From: Verrucomicrobia bacterium LW23
GTDB lineage: Bacteria; Verrucomicrobiota; Verrucomicrobiia; Methylacidiphilales; UBA1321
Length of the DNA: 64,000 nt
Assembly: GCA_003054695.1 (NCBI GenBank)
Contig: QAZA01000056.1
Location: forward strand, 434,001-498,000
Direction: 5' to 3'
Shown here: positions 44,381 through 53,774 of the stretch, piece after piece
Layout of the letters: each line of letters opens with the position of its first letter
Numbering within the stretch: the first letter of the stretch is position 1
Position numbers and translations under genes: made by a program
The notes under the pieces: model-generated
Databases searched by the model: none
Told to the model about the DNA's origin: nothing
The model's input: the letters and a program-made list of their open reading frames with translations, nothing else

Positions 44381-45196
44381 TCAGAACGGCTTGACCGACT
44401 GGGTCGTCAGCTGGCGCAGCGCCGCGGCGCGTTCTTTAAGCAGCGCCTGAACGTTGGGTGGCAGGACGAGAGCGCTGGCGGGCGCCTCTTTCCACTCATA
44501 TGTCATGACGATACCCGCTTTCTGGAGGGCTACCGGCTTGCGAGATTCCACGTCGACACAAGCGGTTACAGTGTAAAAAGCTATCGGCTTTCCAGAGTCA
44601 TCGTGGGCGGAGACCAGTTGGTCCTGGTAGACCAGGCAGTTTTTGTCACCATATGTTGCAATGGTGCGGAAGTTGGCGGTCGTAACCCATTCCAGGCCTG
44701 GAAAGTCCGAGATTGAGGTATTGTGAGAATACAAGTCTATGGCGTCCAGACTGTTGGTGAGATTGAGCTCCGCGCACTGGCTGCCATCCGGCCAGACAAG
44801 AAACTGAAGCTGACCCACGACCCAGGTCGTCCATTTCTTGCCGGAGGTACCCGCTCGCTCCACGCGCATGGTGTCCCCGGTTTTGGTCACGGTTAGTACC
44901 TCAAGCGTTGGAGGCTCACCGGCCGCTTTCGTCGCCTTACCTTCGGTTTCCACCTTGGCTTCCTGCTCGTATTCGGGGAGATACTGCACTTTGATGGACC
45001 ATTGTGCGGATGATGGAGCCCGCTTCAGATAATTCTGCCCTCCAGGATAAGCAGGTTTTTCCGCGGCAGGGGACGAGGAGACAAGGGACTCGGGGGCCTT
45101 GGAGGGCTGTCCGTACGACTGACCGGCGCCAAGCAGCAACGCCGGTATCAGCACCAGCAGCGCGTTCAGCAGGCTATAGTAAGGGAAAGGTTTCAT
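44381..45196 (-). CDS. Secreted protein of unknown function, cassette A neighbour
   Basis: 271 residues from ATG 45196 (MKPFPYYSLLNALLVLIPAL signal peptide). No family recognised. After a Pro/Ser-rich stretch the body is beta-rich, with repeated Trp/Tyr (AQWSIKVQYLPEYEQEAKVE, VERAGTSGKKWTTWVVGQLQF) and two Cys (GSQCAEL, KNCLVYQD, TACVDVES) that could form disulphides. The C-terminal ~40 residues are helical with Pro-Asn (LPPNVQALLKERAAALRQL). It lies 51 bases after cassette A and 121 before GH95 on the same strand, so it is co-expressed with both and may be a partner of the pseudopilin tip or a carbohydrate-binding protein. Confidence 0.7.
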   Translation of the reverse strand: MKPFPYYSLLNALLVLIPALLLGAGQSYGQPSKAPESLVSSSPAAEKPAYPGGQNYLKRAPSSAQWSIKVQYLPEYEQEAKVETEGKATKAAGEPPTLEVLTVTKTGDTMRVERAGTSGKKWTTWVVGQLQFLVWPDGSQCAELNLTNSLDAIDLYSHNTSISDFPGLEWVTTANFRTIATYGDKNCLVYQDQLVSAHDDSGKPIAFYTVTACVDVESRKPVALQKAGIVMTYEWKEAPASALVLPPNVQALLKERAAALRQLTTQSVKPF

Positions 45197-45247
45197 AGCA
45201 GTACTCAATCTTGATGAATCGGACGAGCGGATCAGAAGATGCGGGAG

Positions 45248-48200
45248 CTATTCGGTTACAACTTCAATGTGCTTATCAAGGATGGCGCCCGTATAGCGGT
45301 CTATGGCGACATGCACCCAGTAACGCTGTTCGCCTTTGACGGTAAACTTGCTGAGATCAGTCGCATTCTCTGGACAGACACCCGTCTGGGCCACCACGTC
45401 AATCATCAGATTCCACACACGCGTCTGGCCGCCGGCAGAGAGCGTGCGGATTACCGCCTCGCGGTAGCGCTGGTTAACGCAGGCCGTGTATCCGTTGGCG
45501 GAGTTGTCCGCCATGAGCAGAGACGAAAGGTTGGCGGGCGTGGCGGGGGGAGCTGAAGCGGTTGTGGTTGTACCGCTAAAGCCCGTGTACGAAGCGCCGC
45601 CGTCTATGTTGAACGGTGCCGCTCCTCCTGCAAAGGTCTGGCTCGTATTCCATTTTCCCACCAGCTCGCTCACATTTTGCAACGGCCCTGCTCCGGAGGT
45701 GGAAGTATCCGTAGTGCGAGAAATCAGCCCGCTCGCAATTGCATCCGCCGACGTGCTTCCGCTGGATTGGATGCGGGTGATGAGGGAGGAAAGGGAGAAC
45801 GTATCCTTATAGGCATTAACGAGAAGGGCGCGCAAAACGGGCGCCTGCCGGGTATTCAGGTTTATCTTCCCGTCTGTCAGCGCATCCTCATTGTCGTTAA
45901 CGTCGATACAAAAGACATCCAGGAAGGCGCTTGTTCCGCTCTCCGGCGTGATGAAATCCACATTGCGCCAGGGAGTACCGCTGAACACATAGCCTAACTC
46001 CGCAACGCTGCGGAAGGGTCGGTTGAGGATGATCGGCCGGCTCGCGGCGTCCCCCGCGTCCGTGATGGTTCCGTTGCTGTTGAATCGATAGGCGGTGCGC
46101 ATGGGCAGGCCGGTGGCAGCGCCGGATGCCGGTTTATTGATCGCGGGATTGCCTGTGGGAGCCGTCTGCCCCTGGAGCTGCACGTGCGCACTCATGCCCC
46201 GGCGCATAACGCCGTCAGGATCAGCAAAGCCACGCAAGCCTACGGTGGAATTGCCCTGCCCGTCTACAAGGAAGCGCCACTGTTGAACGGTACTGTTGAT
46301 CGCAGGGTTATTCTGGCACAGAACGCCGACAGGAAGGCTGCCGTTGGTGCCCGCCGGATACCAGCCGGCCACGCTGGGGCCGGTCTTCCACCCCTTACAG
46401 CCACCCAGGTAGCCGGACTGATCCGTGGAAAGGAGGAAGCCCGCACGCTCATCCGGACGATTCGTCCAGAGCGACATCTGGTGGGCCGCGTTAATCATGT
46501 AGGGCTGAATGGATGCCCATGCCGTACCTGGGGCAGGCGACGGAATGCTCCACCCCGCGCGGCTGGCATTGTTGAGCGGAGCGTTATAATCTCGCTTGCA
46601 AACGGGAAAGTCCCACGTGGCATTGCTGTTGTTCCCGTTTCTTCCCATGAATTGCATCCCAAAGCGCCCCGTGCGGGGATCAAAGCTGGTGCTTGCCCAC
46701 TCGTTGCCAAAAGTCTGCCATCCCCATGTGTAGGTATTGGTGGAGTTATCGCCCCCGTTGCTACCGACGCCCGACGCACCATAGTCCGAGGCGCAAAGCA
46801 CGGGAGCGAATTTCTCATCATACGTAACCCAGTTTCCATTCGGGTCCTTGTACTGCACACGGTAGGTGATGGCATCGCCCGCAATCAGGGAATTCATGCC
46901 GGTTGGCACAATGACCGACGGATTTTGAACAGCAAAGGCAGCGGGCAGGTTCTTTGCGATCACCATGCCAAAGTACCTCAGGTTATCGGTCGTCCCAATC
47001 CTGACAAAGGCCCCGTTGCCGCCGGTAATCGGCGTTGTTATGTAATCCAGGCCGAGTGTTGTCTTGATCGTATGTCCACTGCCAATCCGCAAATTGCTGT
47101 TGGTGGGTACCCCCGGCTTCACCAGCAGAGCGGGCTCGCGAAACAGGTAGTCGAAGTTGGTATTGATATCGAAGAGCATTTCCGTATTTGCCGCTGTCAG
47201 CTGCTCATTCTGCAGCGAAACGGGTGAGATCGTACGGACGGTGTCATTTGTCGCGAAGGTGTGGTTGCCGGGGTTATACTTGAACACGCCTGCCACATTA
47301 ATAGGAGTGGTGGGGTTGCCGTTGGGATCCTGCGTAAGCCCGATGACGCGGAACTCCTTCGGTCGAAAAAGCGTGTCTCCCCGGCTGGAATTCCAGGCGT
47401 GCGGATTCCAGATCTCGAGCTGCTGAACGGCCATGGCGAGGCCGCGGTCCGTCAAAGCCGAAGCCGGCAGCGTGCTGTTGGGAAGGCTCTGCATGACGTC
47501 CGGACCCGCAATTCCTGTAACAACAGGCTGCCGCACCAGCAGTTTACCCTCCCGCACCCGGTAAAAGTAAGGCAGGTCCGCCACGCCGCGGTACTGCTGA
47601 ATCCTGCCAAACAAGCCGTTGTTGAACATGATGCGGACGGGAAAGCCCGATGTGGAGGACTGCGAAAGGATATTTGCCCCCAGCTGAATGACCGCCGCGT
47701 CAAAGTCGGCGTCTCGTGTAGCTGCATAAACACGGGGTCGCCACGCCGTGCTGAAGGTAGCGCCGGTATCCGCGGTACCCGTGTAGGCCTTGGCCATGGA
47801 ACCCGCGTGCACCGACGCTTTCAGCAGCTCAAAAAAGTCCGCCTCGCGGCCCGTAACGTTCCTCGTTCCCCCGGTGAGTGTGCGGATTGCGGCGACGGGA
47901 GCAGCAGATGCCGCCGTGAGAGGTGTTGTGCCCTCGTGGCTGTACACCCAAAGCCTTGAGGAAGGATTGTCCGGATCAGTCACCCAGCTCAGGCCGAAGT
48001 ACTTGTGAATATTGGCCTCCGTGCCCTGGCGCAGAAACTCCTCCGTAACGCCGTACTTGTTTTTCAGCAGCCACAAATCATAGTCCGCGCCGCCCACTGC
48101 CGGGCTGGGAGAAGCAAGGTTGGAGCGATCCGCGCTGGGGCCGGCGTAGGTGATCCACGCCAGGCGGGCCAGCGCAAAGCGCTTCTTCACCAGGGGCTCG

Positions 48201-49558
48201 CCCTCGGTGGCCGTTGTGCCGTCGTTGCGGGTAAAGGTGCCGGCGACTCGCGCGCTCAGGAACGACGGATTCACCACGTCGTCGCCTCCCTGCATGTTGT
48301 TGCCCCCGGCCATCTGCGACGCTTTGACTTTGGGGCGGCCTGGCGCGGGAATGTACGAGGGCTGATCAAGATCGCGCGAGAATGTGCCCAGGTACTGCAG
48401 CGCGCTCTGGAACTTTGCTCTTTCGCCCGAATCTACGGCAAGGCCCTGGAGCAAAAACTTCATCAGCTCCTGCCTGCTGGCAAAGGCTCTGTCGGATTGC
48501 GCATTATAAAGGGAGGTGTTGCCCGCTTTGAGAAAACCCTTGCTCTGGGATGAAACATATCGGTGATACGAATCGCCGGCGCCGGATGTAAGGACAAAAT
48601 TGGGCAGCGTACCCGTCGGCTGAAGCGTTGCGTAGTTACGCCACCCGAGGAGCTGGTTGACGATTTCGCCCGCCCTCGTTGGAGAAAAGCCCGCGCCGCC
48701 GGTATTGCCACCGAGAATTTCGGTAAGGTCGGCCAGGGGAACCCCGCCCTTCAGGGACTTTTGTTCCTCGGACATGCCATTTGAACCCGAGGGGAAGCCG
48801 GCCACATTGGCATTCAGCAGCCCGCCTTCGTCGTATATGCAGTACGCGTACCGTCCCAGCACCGCATTACTGCCCTTAATCGAGAGGTTTGCGTTCCATG
48901 AAAGGGGATTGGAGCCGTCGCGCGATACGTAGATCCAGTCCGGAGAAGTGAAATCTGCGATCGGCGTTGCCGATGTACTGCTGGCTGGATCCAGCTTTGG
49001 TAGCAGATACGCCTTGTTCCATCGGGACGCCGTCATGACACGCCCATTGAGCGATTCTGTCTCGGTGGAAACAGAGGATGCTCGTGCTGGTCCTGCTCCC
49101 GACGCAAGCGTGAACACGGGGACCCCTGACGCACTGCGTTTGACAAGGTTGGGCAGTGTGTCCGCTGTTCCGATCCGCTGAGGCACCATATTGGTGGACC
49201 CGCTTGGCACATACAACTGGGTTCCATCCGCAAACGAGGCGGGGGTTGCCGAACCGTCCACGATTTCCTGCCGAAGGTCGCCCACGATGGATTCGACAGT
49301 GCCGTTGGCAAACAGCTCGGTCTTGATGCGGTCCGCATTTGTTTCCGAGATTTTGCGGCTGCTCAGGGATCGCGCAAAGAACGCCAGCACAATGCCGCTG
49401 AGCAACACCACAAACAGCAGGACGACAACAAGGGCGACACCCTTTTTTGCCTCTGTGGAGCGACTCAGCAAAACGTGCGCCTGACGGGGGCTGCACCATG
49501 AGCGCGTGCGGCTGCGGGGACTCGTAACAGTACGAAGCGCAAAAGGTCTGTATTTCAT
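45248..49558 (-). CDS. Verru_Chthon cassette protein A (GspK/PilX-like, giant)
   Basis: 1436 residues. After a basic leader of ~38 residues comes KKGVALVVVLLFVVLLSGIV, a single membrane helix of the GspK/PilX prepilin type, then a very large extracytoplasmic region. Landmarks of the family (TIGR02600) are SSRKISETNADRIKTELFAN, SWNANLSIKGSNAVLGRYAY followed by CIYDEGGLLNANVAGFP, and the closing TRVWNLMIDVVAQTG...YWVHVAIDRYTGAIL. As in GspK, helix-rich parts after the first helix suggest the top subunit of a pseudopilus. Usual partners B, C and D are 5-9 kb away rather than adjacent. Likely first gene of A-unknown-GH95-GH31. Confidence 0.93.
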   Translation of the reverse strand: MKYRPFALRTVTSPRSRTRSWCSPRQAHVLLSRSTEAKKGVALVVVLLFVVLLSGIVLAFFARSLSSRKISETNADRIKTELFANGTVESIVGDLRQEIVDGSATPASFADGTQLYVPSGSTNMVPQRIGTADTLPNLVKRSASGVPVFTLASGAGPARASSVSTETESLNGRVMTASRWNKAYLLPKLDPASSTSATPIADFTSPDWIYVSRDGSNPLSWNANLSIKGSNAVLGRYAYCIYDEGGLLNANVAGFPSGSNGMSEEQKSLKGGVPLADLTEILGGNTGGAGFSPTRAGEIVNQLLGWRNYATLQPTGTLPNFVLTSGAGDSYHRYVSSQSKGFLKAGNTSLYNAQSDRAFASRQELMKFLLQGLAVDSGERAKFQSALQYLGTFSRDLDQPSYIPAPGRPKVKASQMAGGNNMQGGDDVVNPSFLSARVAGTFTRNDGTTATEGEPLVKKRFALARLAWITYAGPSADRSNLASPSPAVGGADYDLWLLKNKYGVTEEFLRQGTEANIHKYFGLSWVTDPDNPSSRLWVYSHEGTTPLTAASAAPVAAIRTLTGGTRNVTGREADFFELLKASVHAGSMAKAYTGTADTGATFSTAWRPRVYAATRDADFDAAVIQLGANILSQSSTSGFPVRIMFNNGLFGRIQQYRGVADLPYFYRVREGKLLVRQPVVTGIAGPDVMQSLPNSTLPASALTDRGLAMAVQQLEIWNPHAWNSSRGDTLFRPKEFRVIGLTQDPNGNPTTPINVAGVFKYNPGNHTFATNDTVRTISPVSLQNEQLTAANTEMLFDINTNFDYLFREPALLVKPGVPTNSNLRIGSGHTIKTTLGLDYITTPITGGNGAFVRIGTTDNLRYFGMVIAKNLPAAFAVQNPSVIVPTGMNSLIAGDAITYRVQYKDPNGNWVTYDEKFAPVLCASDYGASGVGSNGGDNSTNTYTWGWQTFGNEWASTSFDPRTGRFGMQFMGRNGNNSNATWDFPVCKRDYNAPLNNASRAGWSIPSPAPGTAWASIQPYMINAAHQMSLWTNRPDERAGFLLSTDQSGYLGGCKGWKTGPSVAGWYPAGTNGSLPVGVLCQNNPAINSTVQQWRFLVDGQGNSTVGLRGFADPDGVMRRGMSAHVQLQGQTAPTGNPAINKPASGAATGLPMRTAYRFNSNGTITDAGDAASRPIILNRPFRSVAELGYVFSGTPWRNVDFITPESGTSAFLDVFCIDVNDNEDALTDGKINLNTRQAPVLRALLVNAYKDTFSLSSLITRIQSSGSTSADAIASGLISRTTDTSTSGAGPLQNVSELVGKWNTSQTFAGGAAPFNIDGGASYTGFSGTTTTASAPPATPANLSSLLMADNSANGYTACVNQRYREAVIRTLSAGGQTRVWNLMIDVVAQTGVCPENATDLSKFTVKGEQRYWVHVAIDRYTGAILDKHIEVVTE

Positions 49559-49854
49559 AAACTCAGGGAGTGGAGAGAAATAGCTGGCTGGTCATCTGGT
49601 AAAATGGATTGCGCGCCTCAGCGAAACGGTTCGTCGCCCGCTCGAATGTCAAAAGTGGTAGCCGCGCCTCTTTTCCCTGTAGTCGCGTTTCCTTCAGCCA
49701 CGTTGTGGGCGACATCTTTTGCTCTGAACTACGGTGATGGGGCAGGGGATATCCGGGAAGTCAGGTCGGCGGACTTTGCTGCACCTTCACAACTGTGGAT
49801 TGCGCATGCAAATAAAACTATCGTCGCTCAAGATTCGGCGCATGCTCTTTTTTA

Positions 49855-49868
49855 GTCATGCGCATGAC
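49855..49868. promoter_or_regulatory. Perfect 14-bp palindrome with central CG
   Basis: GTCATGCGCATGAC is a perfect dyad, the size and shape of a LacI-family operator. It lies in the 431-base gap between cassette A and the serine hydrolase. GCGCATG/GCATGC words recur nearby (49801, 49839, 49952). The sequence differs from the 14-mer shared by the three divergent regions, so it would be for another regulator, or chance. Confidence 0.4.
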
Positions 49869-49911
49869 AAACAGCGGCGCTCCGTTTTCATCCCCGGCTC
49901 TCTTCCTGCCG

Positions 49912-49925
49912 ATTAATTGTGTAAC
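49912..49925 (+). promoter_or_regulatory. Operator-like 14-mer, copy 1 (A/hydrolase region)
   Basis: ATTAATTGTGTAAC matches 12 of 14 bases of GTTAATCGTGTAAC (complement of 55492-55505), and 14 of 17 when the following CCG is included. It stands 64 bases before ATG 49990 of the hydrolase, close to the spacing of the copies before lacI (57) and cassette D (62). The central CG is TG here, so it may be the weakest site. Confidence 0.55.
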
Positions 49926-49989
49926 CCGTGGCTGTATTGCGAAGCCGGTAACGCATGCAATAACTTCGTTTCAGCACGCCCCTCTCTCC

Positions 49990-51696
49990 ATGATTACTTT
50001 CCCATTCCTCCATCTCCACCATAAAGCCTTTCGCTCTGCAGGAATCCGCCCCAGGCCGGCGTCGTGGCGCGCTGCACCGGGGGCCCTGCGCATTGCCACC
50101 GTCGTGATGCTGACGGTATTGGCATGGAACGTGACCGCCACCAGTGCGGCCGAATGGCAGTGGTCGGTCCCTGTGGAAGGCGTCGTTTCATCCGAGACGA
50201 AAGGCGTTCCTCGTTCTTACCTCTGGATTCCTCCCGGTTGCACTCACGTGCGAGCCGTGGTGGTCGGCCATCATAACATGCAGGAGGAGCCCATTTTCGA
50301 GCATCCCCGGTTCCGCGCCGCACTGGCTGAGCTCCAGTTTGCCGTAGTGTGGACAACGCCGCCCGCCGACATGTTTTTCCGTTTCGACAAGGGCAGCGGC
50401 GAGCGTTTCACCTCCGTCATGAAGGCGCTCGCCGTCGAGTCCGGCTACTCCGAAATCGCCAACGCCCCGGTCATCCCGCTGGGACACTCCGCCGCAGGAA
50501 GTTACCCGTGGAACTTTGCCGCCTGGGCGCCGGAACGCACTGCTGCGATCATATCCGTGAGCGGCCAGTGGCCTTACTATGTGGATCAGAATACGCCTCC
50601 CTGGGAGGGCCGTAACGTGGATAACGTTCCGGGCCTGGTGTGTGTGGGAGAATTTGAAGGCGCGGACTGGCGAGCGGACATTGGCCTCCGTCAGCGAGCG
50701 GAACATCCCCAAACAGCGCTGAGTATGTTTGCCGAGCCCGGCGCAGGTCACTTTGATGTGAGTGAGGAAAAGGTGGAGTATCTTGCCCTTTACCTCAAAA
50801 AGGCTGCGCAGTATCGATTGCCCGACACCGTGTCGGGCGACGGGTCGGTCAAACTCAGGGCTGTCGATCCCACCAGACAAGGCTGGCTTGTCCAGCGCTG
50901 GCGCCGCGGCCTTGCGCCAACCGCACAGCCCGGCCCTGTCGGCCAGTACAAGGGCGATCCAAAAGAGGCGTTCTGGTACTTTGACGAAGAGCATGCCGCC
51001 GCCACGGAGAGAATCCACGCTTTCTACAGGGGCAGGAAGCCTCAGCGCGTCGGCTACGTGCAGGACGGCGAGAATGTGCCAACAGATCCCAAATCTCACT
51101 TTGGCACTGCGTTGCGTTTCCTGCCGCAGAGTGATGGCATCAGCTTTAAAGTCACGGGCGCCTTCCTCCAGTCCGCGACCGATGGCACGCCCCTTGGGCA
51201 CGCCACGGGTGGCGGCCCCGTCGTCATCAGCCGGGTTTGCGGCCCGATGGTGCAAACCGGTCCGGACACCTGGTCCATCCGTTTCAACCGGGTTGGCACC
51301 GACAACGAAAAGCGCGCCCGCGACTTCGCCTTCATGGCCTCGCACCCTGGCGACGGCGAGTACAGCCGCGCCGTTCAGCAGGGATATCTCCGGATTCCCC
51401 TGCGCAATACCCAGGGTGCGGACCAGAGCATCACTTTTCCCGCCATCGCGGACCAAACCGTCGGCGCGGCGCCTGTCACCCTGGCCGCAACGTCCAGCTC
51501 CGGGCAACCGGTATACTACTACGTGCGCGAAGGCCCGGCGGAAATCGAGGGAAACAAACTCAGGCTAACCGCACTTCCGCCGCGTTCCCGGTTTCCCGTG
51601 CGAGTGACGGTAGTGGCATGGCAGTGGGGCCGCGCCACGGAGCCGCTTCTGAAAACAGCGCCACCGCAGGAAAGAACCTTTCTTGTCCAGAAGTAA
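49990..51696 (+). CDS. Secreted alpha/beta hydrolase (putative carbohydrate esterase)
   Basis: 568 residues from ATG 49990; a basic stretch precedes the hydrophobic IATVVMLTVLAWNVTATSAA signal. The first ~260 residues form an alpha/beta hydrolase with nucleophile elbow GHSAAGSYPW and a late His in GAGHFDV; AVVVGHHNMQEEPIF fits the strand before the oxyanion loop. The C-terminal ~300 residues are beta-rich and unrecognised. Substrate unknown; being just before the sugar transporter, removal of acetyl or feruloyl esters from hemicellulose is a sensible guess. Stop codon and transporter start are 34 bases apart, so both are one operon. Confidence 0.75.
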   Translation: MITFPFLHLHHKAFRSAGIRPRPASWRAAPGALRIATVVMLTVLAWNVTATSAAEWQWSVPVEGVVSSETKGVPRSYLWIPPGCTHVRAVVVGHHNMQEEPIFEHPRFRAALAELQFAVVWTTPPADMFFRFDKGSGERFTSVMKALAVESGYSEIANAPVIPLGHSAAGSYPWNFAAWAPERTAAIISVSGQWPYYVDQNTPPWEGRNVDNVPGLVCVGEFEGADWRADIGLRQRAEHPQTALSMFAEPGAGHFDVSEEKVEYLALYLKKAAQYRLPDTVSGDGSVKLRAVDPTRQGWLVQRWRRGLAPTAQPGPVGQYKGDPKEAFWYFDEEHAAATERIHAFYRGRKPQRVGYVQDGENVPTDPKSHFGTALRFLPQSDGISFKVTGAFLQSATDGTPLGHATGGGPVVISRVCGPMVQTGPDTWSIRFNRVGTDNEKRARDFAFMASHPGDGEYSRAVQQGYLRIPLRNTQGADQSITFPAIADQTVGAAPVTLAATSSSGQPVYYYVREGPAEIEGNKLRLTALPPRSRFPVRVTVVAWQWGRATEPLLKTAPPQERTFLVQK

Positions 51697-51730
51697 GATC
51701 CCTCTCCACTTCACTTCCCATCCGTTATCC

Positions 51731-53332
51731 ATGACCCTGCCCGCCCCGATTATCCAAGCCGAGCCACCCAGCACCAGAGTGCCTGATATTTCGGAGTCCC
51801 CGGCATCCTTGTCAGCGCCGGCTCCAGAGGCAAAGCAGGTGTATTCGGCGCCTCCCTCGCAGATCTGGGCATGGGCTTCGGGTGGTATTGCTAACCATAT
51901 CCTGATCTGCACGTACGGGCACGCCTCCAATATCTTTTCGATGGGCTTTGGGCTGAACCCCGCGCTTGTGAGCTGGGCCATCATGCTCCCCAGGCTTATC
52001 GACGGGCTTACCGATCCGATCCTGGGACATGTGTCGGACAACATGCGCTCGCCGTGGGGGCGGCGCCGGCCCTTTCTCGTTATCGGATCGGTACTTGGCG
52101 CCATTTTCCTGTGCGCCCTGTACTGGGTCAACCCGGATTGGAGCGCGGAGATGAAGCTGCTTTATCTGTTTCTGATGGGCACACTTTTCTACTGTTCCTG
52201 GGGGCTGTACTCCATGGCATGGACGGCCATTGGCTACGAGCTTACGGACAGCTATCACGAGCGCTCACGAATCGCCGCGATCGGAAGCCTTTTCCTCTCC
52301 CTGGTGCTTCTGCTTCACAGCTGGACTTACTGGCTGGCCCTGCGCCCTGTTTTTAACCACGGCGTTTTCCTTACTCTCGGGGATCTCTGGCACTCCCTGG
52401 GTGACTGGCAGCTAACGAGCACGCTGTTGACGAAGGCATTCATCGCGGAAACGGGCGCTCCCTCCAACGTCATCAACGGAATCAGATGGATCTCCGGCGC
52501 CGTGGGTATCGTCGCCGTCCTCTCCGCATTCCTCACGGCCTGGGTGTGCCGGGAGAGGTTTGCCGATTCTACCGCACGACGAGAGCATGTCCCGATGTTC
52601 CAGGCCATCCGTGCCACGCTGCGCAGCCGCCCGTTTGTTGTGCTGCTGCTCATCAAGCTGTGTCAGACACTGGGGGAAAGGGCCGCCGGCGGCGTCCTGG
52701 TATTTGTCGGGGTGTATTACGTGTGCAAGGGCGATCAGGCTCTGGCCATGCAGATTAACGGAATCGGCGGCATGGCGGGCATTGCGTTCGGCTTTCTCAG
52801 CGTGCCGCTGATCGGGCCGATCAGCCGGCGCCTGGGAAAGAAAGGAGCGCTTTGCCTGGGAGCAGGCGTGAGTCTCTTTGCCGCGCTGGTTACCCCCTTC
52901 ACCTTCACGGCGGAGCATCCCTATTACATGCTTGTCCCGTCGCTGGCCGCCGTTTCCGTCATTGCTCTGAGCAACACCATCCTGGGCGCGATTATGCCGG
53001 ATATCTGCGATGAGGATGAGCTGGCCAGCGGCCACAGGCGGGAGGGTGTTTTCACCGCCGTGATGGGTTTCATGGCCAAGATCGAGATTTCTCTGTGCGC
53101 ACTCCTGGTGGGCTATGTCGTCGTGTGGGCAGGGCTGGATACGAAGATTGCCGAACAGCCGCAGGAGGTGCTCAGCCGCCTTTACTGGCTGGCGGTTATC
53201 CCAAACATCGTATTTACAACAGGTTACTTTATCCTGGCCCTATACTTCCCGATGACGGAATCCACGATGACCGAGATCCGCACTTCGCTGGAAGAAAGGC
53301 GCTCCCGGGAAGCCGCAGCCGCCAGGGCGTAA
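51731..53332 (+). CDS. GPH-family (MFS) sugar:cation symporter
   Basis: 533 residues from ATG 51731; 12 membrane helices after a Pro/Ser/Ala-rich cytoplasmic leader of ~40 residues. GPH signatures are LPRLIDGLTDPILGHVSDNM-R with the following SPWGRRRPFLVIGS, MAWTAIGYELTDSYHERSR, and ILGAIMPDICDEDELASGHR with REGVFTAVMGF. The family (MelB, XylP, GusB type) imports glycosides, pentosides and hexuronides with a cation. Likely imports the oligosaccharides or free sugars released by the enzymes around it, and is controlled with the hydrolase in front. Confidence 0.92.
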   Translation: MTLPAPIIQAEPPSTRVPDISESPASLSAPAPEAKQVYSAPPSQIWAWASGGIANHILICTYGHASNIFSMGFGLNPALVSWAIMLPRLIDGLTDPILGHVSDNMRSPWGRRRPFLVIGSVLGAIFLCALYWVNPDWSAEMKLLYLFLMGTLFYCSWGLYSMAWTAIGYELTDSYHERSRIAAIGSLFLSLVLLLHSWTYWLALRPVFNHGVFLTLGDLWHSLGDWQLTSTLLTKAFIAETGAPSNVINGIRWISGAVGIVAVLSAFLTAWVCRERFADSTARREHVPMFQAIRATLRSRPFVVLLLIKLCQTLGERAAGGVLVFVGVYYVCKGDQALAMQINGIGGMAGIAFGFLSVPLIGPISRRLGKKGALCLGAGVSLFAALVTPFTFTAEHPYYMLVPSLAAVSVIALSNTILGAIMPDICDEDELASGHRREGVFTAVMGFMAKIEISLCALLVGYVVVWAGLDTKIAEQPQEVLSRLYWLAVIPNIVFTTGYFILALYFPMTESTMTEIRTSLEERRSREAAAARA

Positions 53333-53398
53333 AGCAAGGCCGCGTTACCCGTAGACAGAGCGCCGGCGCATCAGCTTTCCTTCGACGTCACAGGCTTT

Positions 53399-53490
53399 TT
53401 GCGGCTCAGGGGAGGGAACAGGCGTAAGCCCTGGGTGCGGATGAAAATCCGCAGCGTTCCGAAGGAGCGCAACATCGCTCCCCCATTGAA
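53399..53490. repeat. Dispersed repeat fragment with GAAA-loop hairpin
   Basis: Contains TGCGGAT-GAAA-ATCCGCA (53436-53453) followed by CAGCGTTCCGAAGGAGCGCA. Its complement reads CGATGTTGCGCTCCTTCGG, near-identical to 59066 onward in the MITE-like element at 58.9 kb (CGATGTTGCGTTCCTTCAG). GGCGTAAGCCCTGGGT also matches that family. The rest of 53333-53589 shows no gene. Confidence 0.65.
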
Positions 53491-53589
53491 CGGAAGTTTA
53501 ACCACGGATACCACGGATTGCACTGAGGGGATGGAGCGATCCCGTCGTGCGATGCGAGCGCGAATGTCGACTACCTCCGTCCCGACTTC

Positions 53590-53702
53590 TAGAGCGGTTT
53601 CATTACGCGTGTAGACACGGCTGCCGCTTAAACGCCGCAGGCGCGAAAGCCTAAAGCCCAGGGCGTAAGCCCTGGGAAGAGTCTCGTATTGAAACCGCTC
53701 TA
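53590..53702. mobile_element. MITE-like element, copy 1 (complete, 113 bp)
   Basis: Ends are inverted: TAGAGCGGTTTCATTACG (53590-53607) against CGTATTGAAACCGCTCTA (53685-53702), one mismatch in 18. The outer TA on both sides could be a TA target duplication, as with IS630/Tc1-type transposases. The centre holds CCCAGGGC-GTAA-GCCCTGGG (53657-53676), a perfect stem with a GNRA-type loop. No coding capacity. It is 73 bases downstream of the cassette C stop. Confidence 0.7.
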
Positions 53703-53774
53703 ACCGCCAGTAAGGGCGCAATTGCTGCCGGCAGTCTCGTACTCCCATCAACGGGGCGATGAGATCCGACAGCT

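Noticed and set aside
49604-49855. 83-codon open frame upstream of the hydrolase gene
   Set aside because: No recognisable start signal or family; the region has to hold divergent promoters and ends at the CG-centred palindrome.
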